Assembly: GCF_036311985.1 (NCBI RefSeq)
Contig: NZ_JAZDCJ010000088.1
Direction: 5' to 3' (one strand)
DNA length: 9,699 bases
Origin: JAZDCJ01 sp036311985
GTDB lineage: Bacteria > Actinomycetota > Actinomycetes > Actinomycetales > Micrococcaceae
A program made the translations under genes and the position numbers. Under the pieces are notes generated by a model that was not told the DNA's origin, made no database searches, and saw only the letters and a program-made list of their open reading frames with translations. This document shows, piece by piece, positions 1 to 5,693 of this stretch. Each line of letters opens with the position of its first letter. Within the stretch, counting starts at the first letter, position 1.

Positions 1-6
1 AGTAGT

Positions 7-26
7 GCCCATTAGCGTGGTGTACG
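7..26 (+). repeat. Left inverted repeat of the IS256-family element
   Basis: GCCCATTAGCGTGGTGTACG. It pairs with the reverse complement of 1395-1415, with one mismatch (base 14) over bases 9-24 and a one-base offset beyond. Confidence 0.75.
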
Positions 27-121
27 ACCGGCCCGCTGGGCGTGGCGTCCTAACGTAAGGCGGCCATCGCGTGATTCTTGAAACGACCTACCAAAGTACG
101 TTTCGAAAGAGAGCCCACGCG

Positions 122-1369
122 ATGACCGCACCCCATGTTATCGACCCTGCCCGCTTCCTGTCCGAGCAGCTCGCCCAGGCCTCCCCGGACCTGATGCGTC
201 AGATGCTGACCACGTTCATCAACGCGCTGATGAGCGCCGAGGCCGACGCGGTCTGCGGCGCCGAGTACGGGGCCCGGTCCGAGGAGCGGACCAACTCCCG
301 CAACGGCTACCGTGCCCGCCCGTTCGACACACGCGCCGGCACGCTGGAGGCCGCGGTCCCGAAGCTGCGCTCCGGCTCGTACTTCCCGGACTGGCTCCTC
401 GAGCGCCGGCGCCGCGCCGAGGCCGCGCTGACCACGGTCGTGGCCACCAGCTACCTGCTCGGGGTCTCCACCCGCCGGATGGAGAAGCTCGTCGAAACCC
501 TCGGGATCACCCGGCTCTCGAAGTCCCAGGTCTCCCTCATGGCCCAGGACCTGGACGCGCAGGTCGAGGCGTTCCGCACCCGCCCGCTGGACGCCGGCCC
601 CTACGCGTTCGTCGCCGCCGACGCCCTGGTGCTCAAGGTCCGCGAGGGCGGCCGGGTCGTGAACGTCCACGCGCTGGTCGCCACCGGCGTCAACGCCGAC
701 GGGTACCGCGAGGCCCTGGGGATCCAGGCCTCCTCCGCGGAGGACGGAGCCGGCTGGCTCGGGTTCTTCCGCGACCTGGCCGCGCGCGGGCTCACCGGGG
801 TGAGGCTGGTGACCTCCGACGCCCACGCAGGGCTCGTGGCCGCGATCGGCGCGACCCTGCCCGGCGCCGCCTGGCAGCGCTGCCGGACGCACTACGCGGC
901 GAATCTGATGTCGGCCACGCCCAAGGCGTCCTGGCCGTGGGTCAAGACGCTGCTTCACTCGGTCTACGACCAGCCCGACGCGGCCGGCGTGCACGCCCAG
1001 TTCGACCGGGTCCTGGACGCCCTGGCCGAGAAGCTCCCGAAGACCGCCGACCACCTCGAGGCCGCGCGCGAGGACATCCTCGCGTTCGCCGCCTTCCCCA
1101 AGGGCCTCTGGCGCCAGGTCTGGTCCAACAACCCGCAGGAACGCCTGAACCGGGAAGTCCGCCGACGCACCGACGTCGTCGGGATCTTCCCCGACCGGGC
1201 CGCCCTGATCCGCCTCGTCGGCGCCGTGCTGGCCGAGCAGCACGACGAGTGGACCGAATCCCGCCGCTACCTCGGCCTCGACCTCATCCAGCAATCACTC
1301 GCCGTCGGGGCCACGCCCGACACCGACCCGAAGGAGGACACCGGCACCGACCTGACGCTCAGCGCCTAA
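122..1369 (+). CDS. IS256-family (Mutator superfamily) DDE transposase
   Basis: Transposase of 415 residues that catalyses cut-and-copy movement of the surrounding element. The length is normal for IS256. Sequence landmarks are the N-terminal region with RNGYRARPF (about 60-68), the first catalytic Asp in VAADALVLKVR (D168), the second in SDAHAGL (D233), the C/H motif WQRCRTHYAANL (251-262), and the catalytic Glu in SNNPQERLNREVRRRTD (E340). The ATG at 122 is chosen because GAAAGAGAG lies 8 bases upstream and because family N-termini align here; an in-frame GTG at 71 would add 17 unlikely residues and would overlap the terminal region. No stop or frameshift interrupts the frame, so the gene looks active. 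All three acidic residues are present. Family assignment is firm; the exact IS name cannot be given from sequence alone. Confidence 0.95.
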   Translation: MTAPHVIDPARFLSEQLAQASPDLMRQMLTTFINALMSAEADAVCGAEYGARSEERTNSRNGYRARPFDTRAGTLEAAVPKLRSGSYFPDWLLERRRRAEAALTTVVATSYLLGVSTRRMEKLVETLGITRLSKSQVSLMAQDLDAQVEAFRTRPLDAGPYAFVAADALVLKVREGGRVVNVHALVATGVNADGYREALGIQASSAEDGAGWLGFFRDLAARGLTGVRLVTSDAHAGLVAAIGATLPGAAWQRCRTHYAANLMSATPKASWPWVKTLLHSVYDQPDAAGVHAQFDRVLDALAEKLPKTADHLEAAREDILAFAAFPKGLWRQVWSNNPQERLNREVRRRTDVVGIFPDRAALIRLVGAVLAEQHDEWTESRRYLGLDLIQQSLAVGATPDTDPKEDTGTDLTLSA

Positions 1370-1394
1370 CCAACCAAGAATCAGACGGCACCCG

Positions 1395-1415
1395 CGTTAC
1401 ACCACGCAAATGGAC
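1395..1415 (-). repeat. Right inverted repeat of the IS256-family element
   Basis: Read on the minus strand it contains CCATTTGCGTGGTGTA, matching the left end at bases 9-24. It starts 25 bases after the transposase stop codon, as expected for a compact IS. Confidence 0.75.
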
Positions 1416-1465
1416 TTGACCTCGACCCCGTGCTCGCCGCGGTGCTCCTCGATGAAGGAACACAT
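1416..1465 (-). pseudogene. IS3-family orfB, 5' remnant truncated by the IS256-family insertion
   Basis: The ATG at 1465 overlaps the orfA stop (TGATG), the usual IS3 arrangement with orfB in the -1 frame. The visible residues are MCSFIEEHRGEHGVEV, which match the start of IS3 OrfB integrases, where the sequence normally continues as GVEPIC. Here the reading frame enters the inverted repeat of the IS256-family element and stops within a few codons. The catalytic rve (DDE) domain is therefore absent on this side. Confidence 0.75.
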
Positions 1466-1781
1466 CACCTCGACGGGCGGTCGAGCTCCGCCGCGAAGAA
1501 AGCCGAGGCCTGCCGCAGGATCGTGTTCGCCCGCCGTAGCTCACGCACCTCGCGCTCGAGCTCGGCCAACCTGGCCGCGTCCGCGGTGGTGGTTCCCGGC
1601 CGCACTCCACCATCGACCTCGGCCCGCGCCACCCAGGTGCGCAGTGCCTCGGGGTTGACCCCGAGCTGCTGCCGATCCTGCGGTAGGCCCCGCTCCGGGT
1701 TGCTGGGTCCTTCCGCGCATCGATCGCCATCCTCGTGGCGCGCTCACGCAGTTCCTCCGGGTACTTCCTCTGGGCTGGCAT
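1465..1781 (-). pseudogene. IS3-family orfA, frameshifted
   Basis: OrfA is the DNA-binding helix-turn-helix subunit of IS3 transposase. The ATG at 1781 is preceded by GGAAGG at a suitable distance. The first 37 codons (MPAQRKYPEELRERATRMAI and on to AYRRIG) are typical. Near base 1671 the reading frame then slips. The next in-frame residues are nonsense (SSSGSTPRH), whereas the adjacent frame continues with the family sequence RQQLGVNPEALRTWVARAEV and the leucine-zipper segment LAELEREVRELRRANTILRQ, ending in AAELDRPSR and a TGA at 1467-1465. Restoring one base in the GGCAGCAG stretch gives a normal protein of about 105 residues. The lesion lies far upstream of the usual orfA/orfB frameshift point, so it is a mutation or a sequencing error rather than programmed recoding. 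Confidence 0.85.
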
Positions 1782-1805
1782 GAATTCAATCCTTCCGGGT
1801 CATCG

Positions 1806-2129
1806 ATGCCTCCATCAAACCCGGGGCTTGACACCGCCTGCGCGGACGCCTGTTTGGGCGAAGACATGGTGGCCGACCTGACCAGGTGCATTCGCCTGAA
1901 CGCCGACTGCGCCGACGTGTGCGCCGCGACCGGCGCGGTCCTGTCCCGGCAAACGGAACGGGACCTGGCCCTTACCCGCGCGATCGTGGAGGCCTGCCGG
2001 ACCGCCTGCAAGGCGTGCGGCGACGAATGTCTCGTGCACGCCGAGATGCATGAACACTGCCGCGTGTGCGCCGAGGCCTGCCGTCGCTGCGAGGCGGCCT
2101 GCACCGAACTGCTGGCCTCCCTGTCCTGA
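1806..2129 (+). pseudogene. DUF326 four-helix-bundle copper storage protein (Csp), 5'-truncated by IS3
   Basis: Csp proteins store many Cu(I) ions on cysteines lining a four-helix bundle. From residue 10 the sequence is family-like: TACADACLGEDMVADL, CIRLNADCADVC, ACRTACKACGDEC, HEHCRVCAEACRRCEAAC, with 14 cysteines in about 98 residues. Actinobacterial members are normally around 135 residues and begin about 37 residues earlier, with the first helix ending in a QAC-TACADACL-like stretch. Here similarity begins exactly at base 1833, the outer base of the IS3 terminus. The nine residues before it (MPPSNPGLD) are translated IS3 end sequence from a fortuitous ATG that lacks a clear ribosome-binding site. 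I infer an IS3 insertion that removed the promoter and first helix. A shortened protein could still be made, but a complete bundle could not. The 5' part presumably lies left of the window. Confidence 0.85.
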
Positions 2130-2141
2130 CGTGCAGGCCGG

Positions 2142-2162
2142 GCCGTCCCGTCAGGGGACGGC
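2142..2162. terminator. Perfect hairpin between convergent genes
   Basis: GCCGTCCC (2142-2149) and GGGACGGC (2155-2162) form an 8-bp perfect stem with loop GTCAG. It lies 12 bases after the Csp stop and spans the stop codon (2151-2153) of the convergent minus-strand membrane protein gene. No U-tract follows on either strand, which is common for actinobacterial terminators. A bidirectional terminator role is inferred. Confidence 0.5.
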
Positions 2163-3284
2163 ACGGCCATCCGGTGAGCGCCGGGCCACCGCAGGAACGC
2201 GCAGGAGGTACTCGAGGGGCCCGGTGCTAAACCTTTTTGCCCACAGGTGGGCGAAAAGGATCGCACCGGCGGACAGGGACACGGTGATGACCACTCCCTC
2301 ATACAGGTAGTGCGGTTCGGGCCGCACGAGGGCCGCGAGGACGGCCAGGTGCCCCACGTAGATGGTGAGCGACAGCCGCCCGGCCGCGACCAGCGCACCC
2401 AGGCGCCTAGCGACGAAGTCCTCGGAGAGCAGGAAGATTCCGAGGACGAACAGTGCGCTGCCCATTCCCGAGACCAGCCACAACGGCATCTGGGAGTGGT
2501 CGACGGCCGAGACCAGATGGTCCCAGCCCATGCGACGGCCCGGCTCCCCGAAAACGAGGATGAGCAGGCGCGAAGCCAGGTAGCCGCCGACGCCGGCGAC
2601 CGCTCCCCACAGGACGAGGCGCCGGTGCAGGGCCCTGTTCCGGAGGTCAGCGCGGCCCAGCAGGAGGCCGATGAGGAACGGTGCGGCCCAGACCACCACC
2701 GGGTAGGACCCGGACAGGACCGTTCCTCGCAGGATGTCGACGGGGTTGTCAAGGAGGGTCGGGGCGATGAACCGGTAGGTTTCCCCGCTGGCGACCTGTG
2801 CCGCGATCCAGAGGGGAGGTCCGGCGGCGCACACGATGCCGGTGGTCCAGGCCAGGACCGGGGTGGGGGCCTTGAGCAGGGGCAGACTCACCAGGAAGAG
2901 CAGACCGTAGGTCGGCAGGATCACGCTGACTTGGTGGTGCATCAGCTGCAGCGCGAGTCCCGCGGCCAGCAGAAGGCTGGCGCGCCACAGCACGGCCTGC
3001 CAGGGCAGCCTTCCCCCGGGTGTGCGGGCGGAGCGGGAGAGCAGGGACATGCCGATGCCGGCCAGGAGCATGAACAGCAGCGAAGCGCGTCCAACCGGAA
3101 GCCCGTAGACCAGCGCCAGGAGGCCGCCATCGCTCTCCCGCGGGCCGACGTTGACCGCGATCATGCCCACGATGGCGGCGCAGCGTGCCGCATCCAGGGC
3201 CTGGATGCGGCCGCGGCTCTTGCGCGGCCGGTCCTCCGGCGGTGCTGGGATCGGTGCGGCGGCGTGTGCCATGATCAGCATCAT
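2151..3284 (-). CDS. DUF418-type polytopic membrane protein
   Basis: Predicted inner-membrane protein of 377 residues with about ten hydrophobic segments. The N-terminal signature RIQALDAARCAAIVGMI (26-42), the following VN, a conserved VSVILPTYGLLFLVSLPLL segment (about 119-137), AGRLSLTIYVGHL (301-313) and the C-terminal GPLEYLLR (355-362) are typical of the DUF418 group, distant relatives of the HGSNAT/DUF1624 and acyltransferase-3 membrane families. The biochemical role is unknown; an acyl-transfer or transport function is only analogy. The frame is open further upstream, but it would then overlap the preceding lipoprotein gene. The ATG at 3284 (followed by ATGs at 3281 and 3272) leaves a 43-bp gap, with GGAAC-GACGGGG upstream as a modest ribosome-binding site. 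It is the last gene of the putative four-gene operon. The start is uncertain by a few codons. Confidence 0.8.
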   Translation of the reverse strand: MMLIMAHAAAPIPAPPEDRPRKSRGRIQALDAARCAAIVGMIAVNVGPRESDGGLLALVYGLPVGRASLLFMLLAGIGMSLLSRSARTPGGRLPWQAVLWRASLLLAAGLALQLMHHQVSVILPTYGLLFLVSLPLLKAPTPVLAWTTGIVCAAGPPLWIAAQVASGETYRFIAPTLLDNPVDILRGTVLSGSYPVVVWAAPFLIGLLLGRADLRNRALHRRLVLWGAVAGVGGYLASRLLILVFGEPGRRMGWDHLVSAVDHSQMPLWLVSGMGSALFVLGIFLLSEDFVARRLGALVAAGRLSLTIYVGHLAVLAALVRPEPHYLYEGVVITVSLSAGAILFAHLWAKRFSTGPLEYLLRVPAVARRSPDGRAVP

Positions 3285-3327
3285 GCCCCGTCGTTCCGAC
3301 GCACGGCATCTCGGATGCCCTGGCCGC

Positions 3328-4191
3328 TCACGGGATGTCCAGACGCTCGGTGCTGCCCTCGGCGCCGACGACCCAGACAGTGATTTGCCCCTCGTCGGCA
3401 CGCATCCCGGTGACGGCTGAGGGTTGCCTCTGGACCTGCCCGGCCTTCGTCCAGGTCTTTCCCGCGTCATCGCTGACGTACACGCCGCCGCCGGGGGTGA
3501 CGGCGGCCACGGTCAAGTTGTCGATGAAGGCGGCGGTGAGCATGACCGGCCCGCCGGCCGGAAGCGTCCAGGTTCTACCGCCGTCCTCGGACCTCCAGAG
3601 GCCTTCCTCGGTGGTGGCCAGGACGACGTCGTGTTCGGGGCTGCCCGCCAGGGCGTAGGGGGCCGGGGCGTCCGCTACCAGGGTCCATTCGAGGCCGTCG
3701 GCGCTGGTGCGCATCCGCCCGTCGAAGCCCACGATCCCGCCCCGGGTGGTGGTGAGCGCGTGGAAGTCGGATTCACCCTGGCGCGAGAGGGGCGTCCAGC
3801 TCTCTCCGCCGTCGGTGGATTTGATCAGTCCGACCGGGTTGGGCAGGTCGGTCCCGGGCCCGGGGTGTCCCGAGGCATAGAACGTGCCGTTGGCGTCGGC
3901 GGTGAAGCCCATCAGATCGATGGTGGGCCCGATCTTGGCAGCCGGTTCGGTCGTGGCGTCAAAGAGCCCGTGGTGCGAGGCGAGCAGAAGCGTGCCGTTC
4001 TGCGGGTCCGTGTAGGCACCGTGCACGTGGGCCAGGCCCTCGGACGCGGCCGCATCATCCGCGGACGGGGCGGGAGATTGCGCGGTGGAGCATCCGGTCA
4101 GGCCCAGGGCCAGGACGGTCGCGGCCGCCGCCGCGACGAGAATCCCGCGCCGAGTGCCGGGCATACGGGAGAGGGACAGGGAAGAAGGCAT
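3328..4191 (-). CDS. BNR/Asp-box beta-propeller lipoprotein (F510_1955-type glycosylhydrolase-like)
   Basis: Secreted lipoprotein of 287 residues. It has a basic N-terminus, a hydrophobic stretch (18-31) and the lipobox LTGC with Cys34 as lipidation site. The mature part has HVHG (55-58) followed by Asp-box repeats STDGGESW (125-132), SEDGGRTW (201-208) and SDDAGKTW (240-247), plus a degenerate SADGLEW (163-169), as in sialidase-like beta-propellers. The F510_1955 family bears a glycosylhydrolase name, but I see no evidence of sugar-cleaving activity; such proteins often occur near copper genes, which matches this setting (recalled knowledge). The start is ATG with AAGGAAA seven bases upstream. 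It lies 93 bp after the DUF305 gene and 43 bp before the DUF418 gene, all on one strand. Role: probably a surface-exposed binding or chaperone-like propeller; uncertain. Confidence 0.82.
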   Translation of the reverse strand: MPSSLSLSRMPGTRRGILVAAAAATVLALGLTGCSTAQSPAPSADDAAASEGLAHVHGAYTDPQNGTLLLASHHGLFDATTEPAAKIGPTIDLMGFTADANGTFYASGHPGPGTDLPNPVGLIKSTDGGESWTPLSRQGESDFHALTTTRGGIVGFDGRMRTSADGLEWTLVADAPAPYALAGSPEHDVVLATTEEGLWRSEDGGRTWTLPAGGPVMLTAAFIDNLTVAAVTPGGGVYVSDDAGKTWTKAGQVQRQPSAVTGMRADEGQITVWVVGAEGSTERLDIP

Positions 4192-4284
4192 GGAACGTTT
4201 CCTTGGAGGGATCAGGAGGTCGGGTCACCGCTCCGCGGCGGGCGTCAGGCCAGTGCGCAGGCGCCCGCCGCGCGGCGTGGAGGC

Positions 4285-4926
4285 CTACTGGTAGGCCGGC
4301 AGCATCTCTTCCATGGTCTTGATCTCCGCTTCCTGGTCCTGGACGACCTTCTGGGCCAGGGCCAGGGCCACGGCCTCGGGGTCGGACCCTTCGGCGACTT
4401 CCTTCTGAGCCATCTGCACCGCTCCCTTGTGGTGGGCGATCATCTGGGTCAGGAAGAGCTTTGCGGCTTCATCGCCTTGGGCCTGCTGGAGCGTGGCCAT
4501 GTCGTCCTCGCTCATCATTCCTTCCATGGAATGGTCCATGGAACCGGACTCCATCGGCTCTCCCCAGGCCTGGAGCCAGCCGGTCATCGTCTCGATCTCG
4601 GGCCCCTGGGCGGCCTTGATCTTGTTGGCCAACTCCAGGATGGGGGCGTCCATCCCGTCCTTGGCCAAGATGATCTCGCTCATCTGAACCGCCTGCTGGT
4701 GGTGCGGGATCATCATCTGGGCAAACATCGCATCGGCCGCATTGTGCTCCCCGGCGGCGGAAGACGGGGAGGCGGAACCATGATCCATGCCCATGCTGGA
4801 CATGCTGGACATGCTGGAGTGGCCGGGCGAGGCCTCAGTGCTCGCGCCGGGTTCCGAGGTGGAGCCGCAGCCGGCCAGGGCCAGGGCGAGGGCGAGCAGG
4901 GAGGCGGGCACAAGGGTGCGTTTCAT
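4285..4926 (-). CDS. DUF305 lipoprotein, Met/His-rich, probable copper-binding
   Basis: Exported lipoprotein of 213 residues with lipobox LAGC (Cys20). A low-complexity Met/His linker follows (HSSMSSMSSMGMDHGS, about 36-51). The ferritin-like DUF305 domain then has two related halves: MMIPHHQQAVQMSE (71-84) and QMIAHHKGAVQMAQ (161-174), each with an HH pair and downstream Met. A second Met/His patch is MESGSMDHSMEGMM (125-138). Family members such as CopM bind copper outside the cytoplasm, so a role in trapping periplasmic or surface Cu(I)/Ag(I) is likely. The ATG at 4926 is preferred because GAAGGATT sits 9 bases upstream and the signal peptide is then normal in length; an ATG at 4962 would add MNHSHSSEGFAP but has a poor ribosome-binding site. 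It is second in the putative operon, 128 bp after the DUF6153-like gene. Confidence 0.9.
   Translation of the reverse strand: MKRTLVPASLLALALALAGCGSTSEPGASTEASPGHSSMSSMSSMGMDHGSASPSSAAGEHNAADAMFAQMMIPHHQQAVQMSEIILAKDGMDAPILELANKIKAAQGPEIETMTGWLQAWGEPMESGSMDHSMEGMMSEDDMATLQQAQGDEAAKLFLTQMIAHHKGAVQMAQKEVAEGSDPEAVALALAQKVVQDQEAEIKTMEEMLPAYQ
4792..4818 (-). repeat. Three perfect 9-bp tandem repeats encoding Ser-Ser-Met
   Basis: CATGCTGGA occurs three times head to tail (4792, 4801, 4810). On the coding strand each unit reads TCC AGC ATG and adds one SSM triplet to the Met-rich linker of the DUF305 lipoprotein. In-frame units of this kind can expand or contract without breaking the gene. Confidence 0.95.
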
Positions 4927-5054
4927 GGGGGCGAATCCTTCGCTGGAATGGGAATGGTTCATCTCGATCGCCCGACCGGCAACGGGGGACGGCGGGCATA
5001 GCAGAGCACGGCAGGGCACGGCCGGACCGGTGAGAGGACGGCCAAAACGGGTGC

Positions 5055-5501
5055 CTACGTGCGACTGATTGAGAGGTGAACCAGCGAAGGCGGTATCGGG
5101 ATGGCGGTAACCGGACGCCACAGCGGCGGGGCGGGAAGGCCCCTGCCCGGTATGGAAACGAGGCTCCGGGAGATCCGGTGCAGGAGGATTCCGCCGCCGA
5201 GCAGCGAGACGATGCACAGGCCGGCCATCGACATCTCCATGCCACAGCCGTCGTCGATGCACCCGCCGGTCTCATCCGCCCCCAGGGGGGACAGTTCGGC
5301 ATGAACACCGGCCGGCGGCGCAGCGGCGGTGTGCTGGTGGGCGGCGACATGGGTATCGGTGTGGGACGCGGAAGACTTCCCGGAGGTGTGGTCCATGCCG
5401 ACGATGTGCATCAGGAGCAGGCCCAGCAGGAGCAGGATCTTGCCCAGTCCCTGCGCAGGCGAGGAGTGCTGGCCGCGCGTGCCGCTGTGGCGACGGATCA
5501 C
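5055..5501 (-). CDS. Small His/Met-rich membrane protein, DUF6153-like
   Basis: Small protein of 148 residues. A hydrophobic segment KILLLLGLLLMHIVGM (21-36) is followed by a His-rich stretch (His at 38, 47, 51, 55, 57, 67), then CIDDGCGMEMSM (81-92) with two Cys and three Met at close spacing, and a second hydrophobic segment AGLCIVSLLGGGILLH (93-108). The pattern of an N-terminal LL-MH membrane helix, a His-rich loop and a CxxxxC-type site resembles actinobacterial DUF6153 proteins, whose function is not established. The GTG at 5501 is chosen because AAGGAG lies seven bases upstream; the ATG at 5519 would place that Shine-Dalgarno sequence inside the gene. It is the first gene of the putative operon. 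A metal-binding role is inferred from composition and neighbours. Confidence 0.7.
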   Translation of the reverse strand: MIRRHSGTRGQHSSPAQGLGKILLLLGLLLMHIVGMDHTSGKSSASHTDTHVAAHQHTAAAPPAGVHAELSPLGADETGGCIDDGCGMEMSMAGLCIVSLLGGGILLHRISRSLVSIPGRGLPAPPLWRPVTAIPIPPSLVHLSISRT

Positions 5502-5508
5502 GGTCGAA

Positions 5509-5514
5509 CTCCTT
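5509..5514 (-). promoter_or_regulatory. Shine-Dalgarno AAGGAG that fixes the GTG start at 5501
   Basis: AAGGAG on the minus strand, seven bases before the GTG. It decides between GTG (5501) and the longer ATG (5519), which has no comparable site. Confidence 0.8.
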
Positions 5515-5577
5515 CCCATGAGGCTTATTCACGTCCGAGGCCGCAGACTGGCCAGGGCCCGGGCACATCTGCGGACC

Positions 5578-5583
5578 ATTTTA
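5578..5583 (-). promoter_or_regulatory. Possible -10 element of the metal-module operon
   Basis: TAAAAT on the minus strand, about 77 bases upstream of the GTG start, in an otherwise GC-rich gap of 192 bp (5502-5693). No convincing -35 hexamer is seen at 16-18 bases, so this is weak. I saw no clear operator in this gap. Confidence 0.25.
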
Positions 5584-5672
5584 CGCCGCCCATGATCGGT
5601 CCCGGCCGGCAGGCCATCCCTGCCCCCGGACACGGCACCCGCGGGGCGGCCGGTGCGTGCCCGTACATCGTG

Positions 5673-5686
5673 GCTCCCGCAGGAGC
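5673..5686 (-). terminator. Possible terminator hairpin after the gamma-glutamyltranspeptidase gene
   Basis: GCTCC and GGAGC pair around a four-base loop, eight bases past the stop codon. The stem is short and there is no U-tract, so this is a weak call. If real, it separates the transpeptidase gene from the metal module downstream on the same strand. Confidence 0.3.
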
Positions 5687-5693
5687 TGTCTTC

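Larger units (their letters stand above)
7..1415 (+). mobile_element. IS256-family insertion sequence, complete, inserted in an IS3 orfB
   Basis: A single transposase gene is flanked by imperfect inverted repeats. CCATT-GCGTGGTGTA near base 9 recurs in reverse complement near 1398-1413 (15 of 16 bases match over the core). The outer boundaries are uncertain by about 6 bases, because weak similarity continues to base 1 on the left and base 1421 on the right. IS256 elements normally make 8-9 bp target duplications. Only about six bases lie outside the left repeat here, and they (AGTAGT) do not match the right flank (TTGACCTC). Either the true left end is at or beyond base 1, or the flanks have been rearranged. 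The right flank reads directly into the N-terminal codons of an IS3-family orfB on the minus strand, so the element landed in that gene. Confidence 0.8.
1416..1833 (-). mobile_element. IS3-family insertion sequence, left part only (interrupted by the IS256 element)
   Basis: Read on the minus strand, the fragment starts with a TG-type IS3 terminus (TGTCAAGCCCCGGGTTTGAT, bases 1833 down to 1814). It continues through an untranslated leader and orfA, and ends in the first codons of orfB where the IS256-family element has entered. The remainder of orfB and the right terminus must lie to the left of the window or be lost. The terminus is inferred in two independent ways: IS3 elements end in TG, and at exactly this base the neighbouring DUF326 protein similarity begins. 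The matching target duplication cannot be checked because the other end is not in the window. Confidence 0.75.

Noticed and set aside
50..1294. A 414-codon minus-strand frame within the IS256 element
   Set aside because: Opposite the intact transposase; Gly/Val/Arg-rich with no recognisable domain.
1541..2752. A 403-codon open frame on the minus strand
   Set aside because: It crosses the DUF418 gene, the Csp remnant and the IS3 orfA in the wrong frame for each; only a GC-rich shadow.
2247..3383. A 378-codon open frame on the plus strand
   Set aside because: It is the antisense shadow of the DUF418 membrane protein gene; its Gln/Asp/Gly-rich composition has no domain.
3285..3470. Longer start (to 3470) for the DUF418 gene
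   Set aside because: It would overlap the upstream lipoprotein gene by about 140 bases and add an Arg/Pro-rich stretch not found in the family.
4800..4818. Short tandem repeats as a CRISPR or iteron array
   Set aside because: Units are 9 bases with no spacers and are in frame within a coding region; they are codon repeats.
3424..5001. A 525-codon open frame on the plus strand
   Set aside because: It lies opposite two well supported lipoprotein genes, has no ribosome-binding site, and is low-complexity Gly/Arg/Val.
5502..5519. ATG at 5519 as start of the DUF6153-like gene
   Set aside because: It would bury a strong AAGGAG Shine-Dalgarno sequence inside the gene, while GTG at 5501 is placed correctly behind it.
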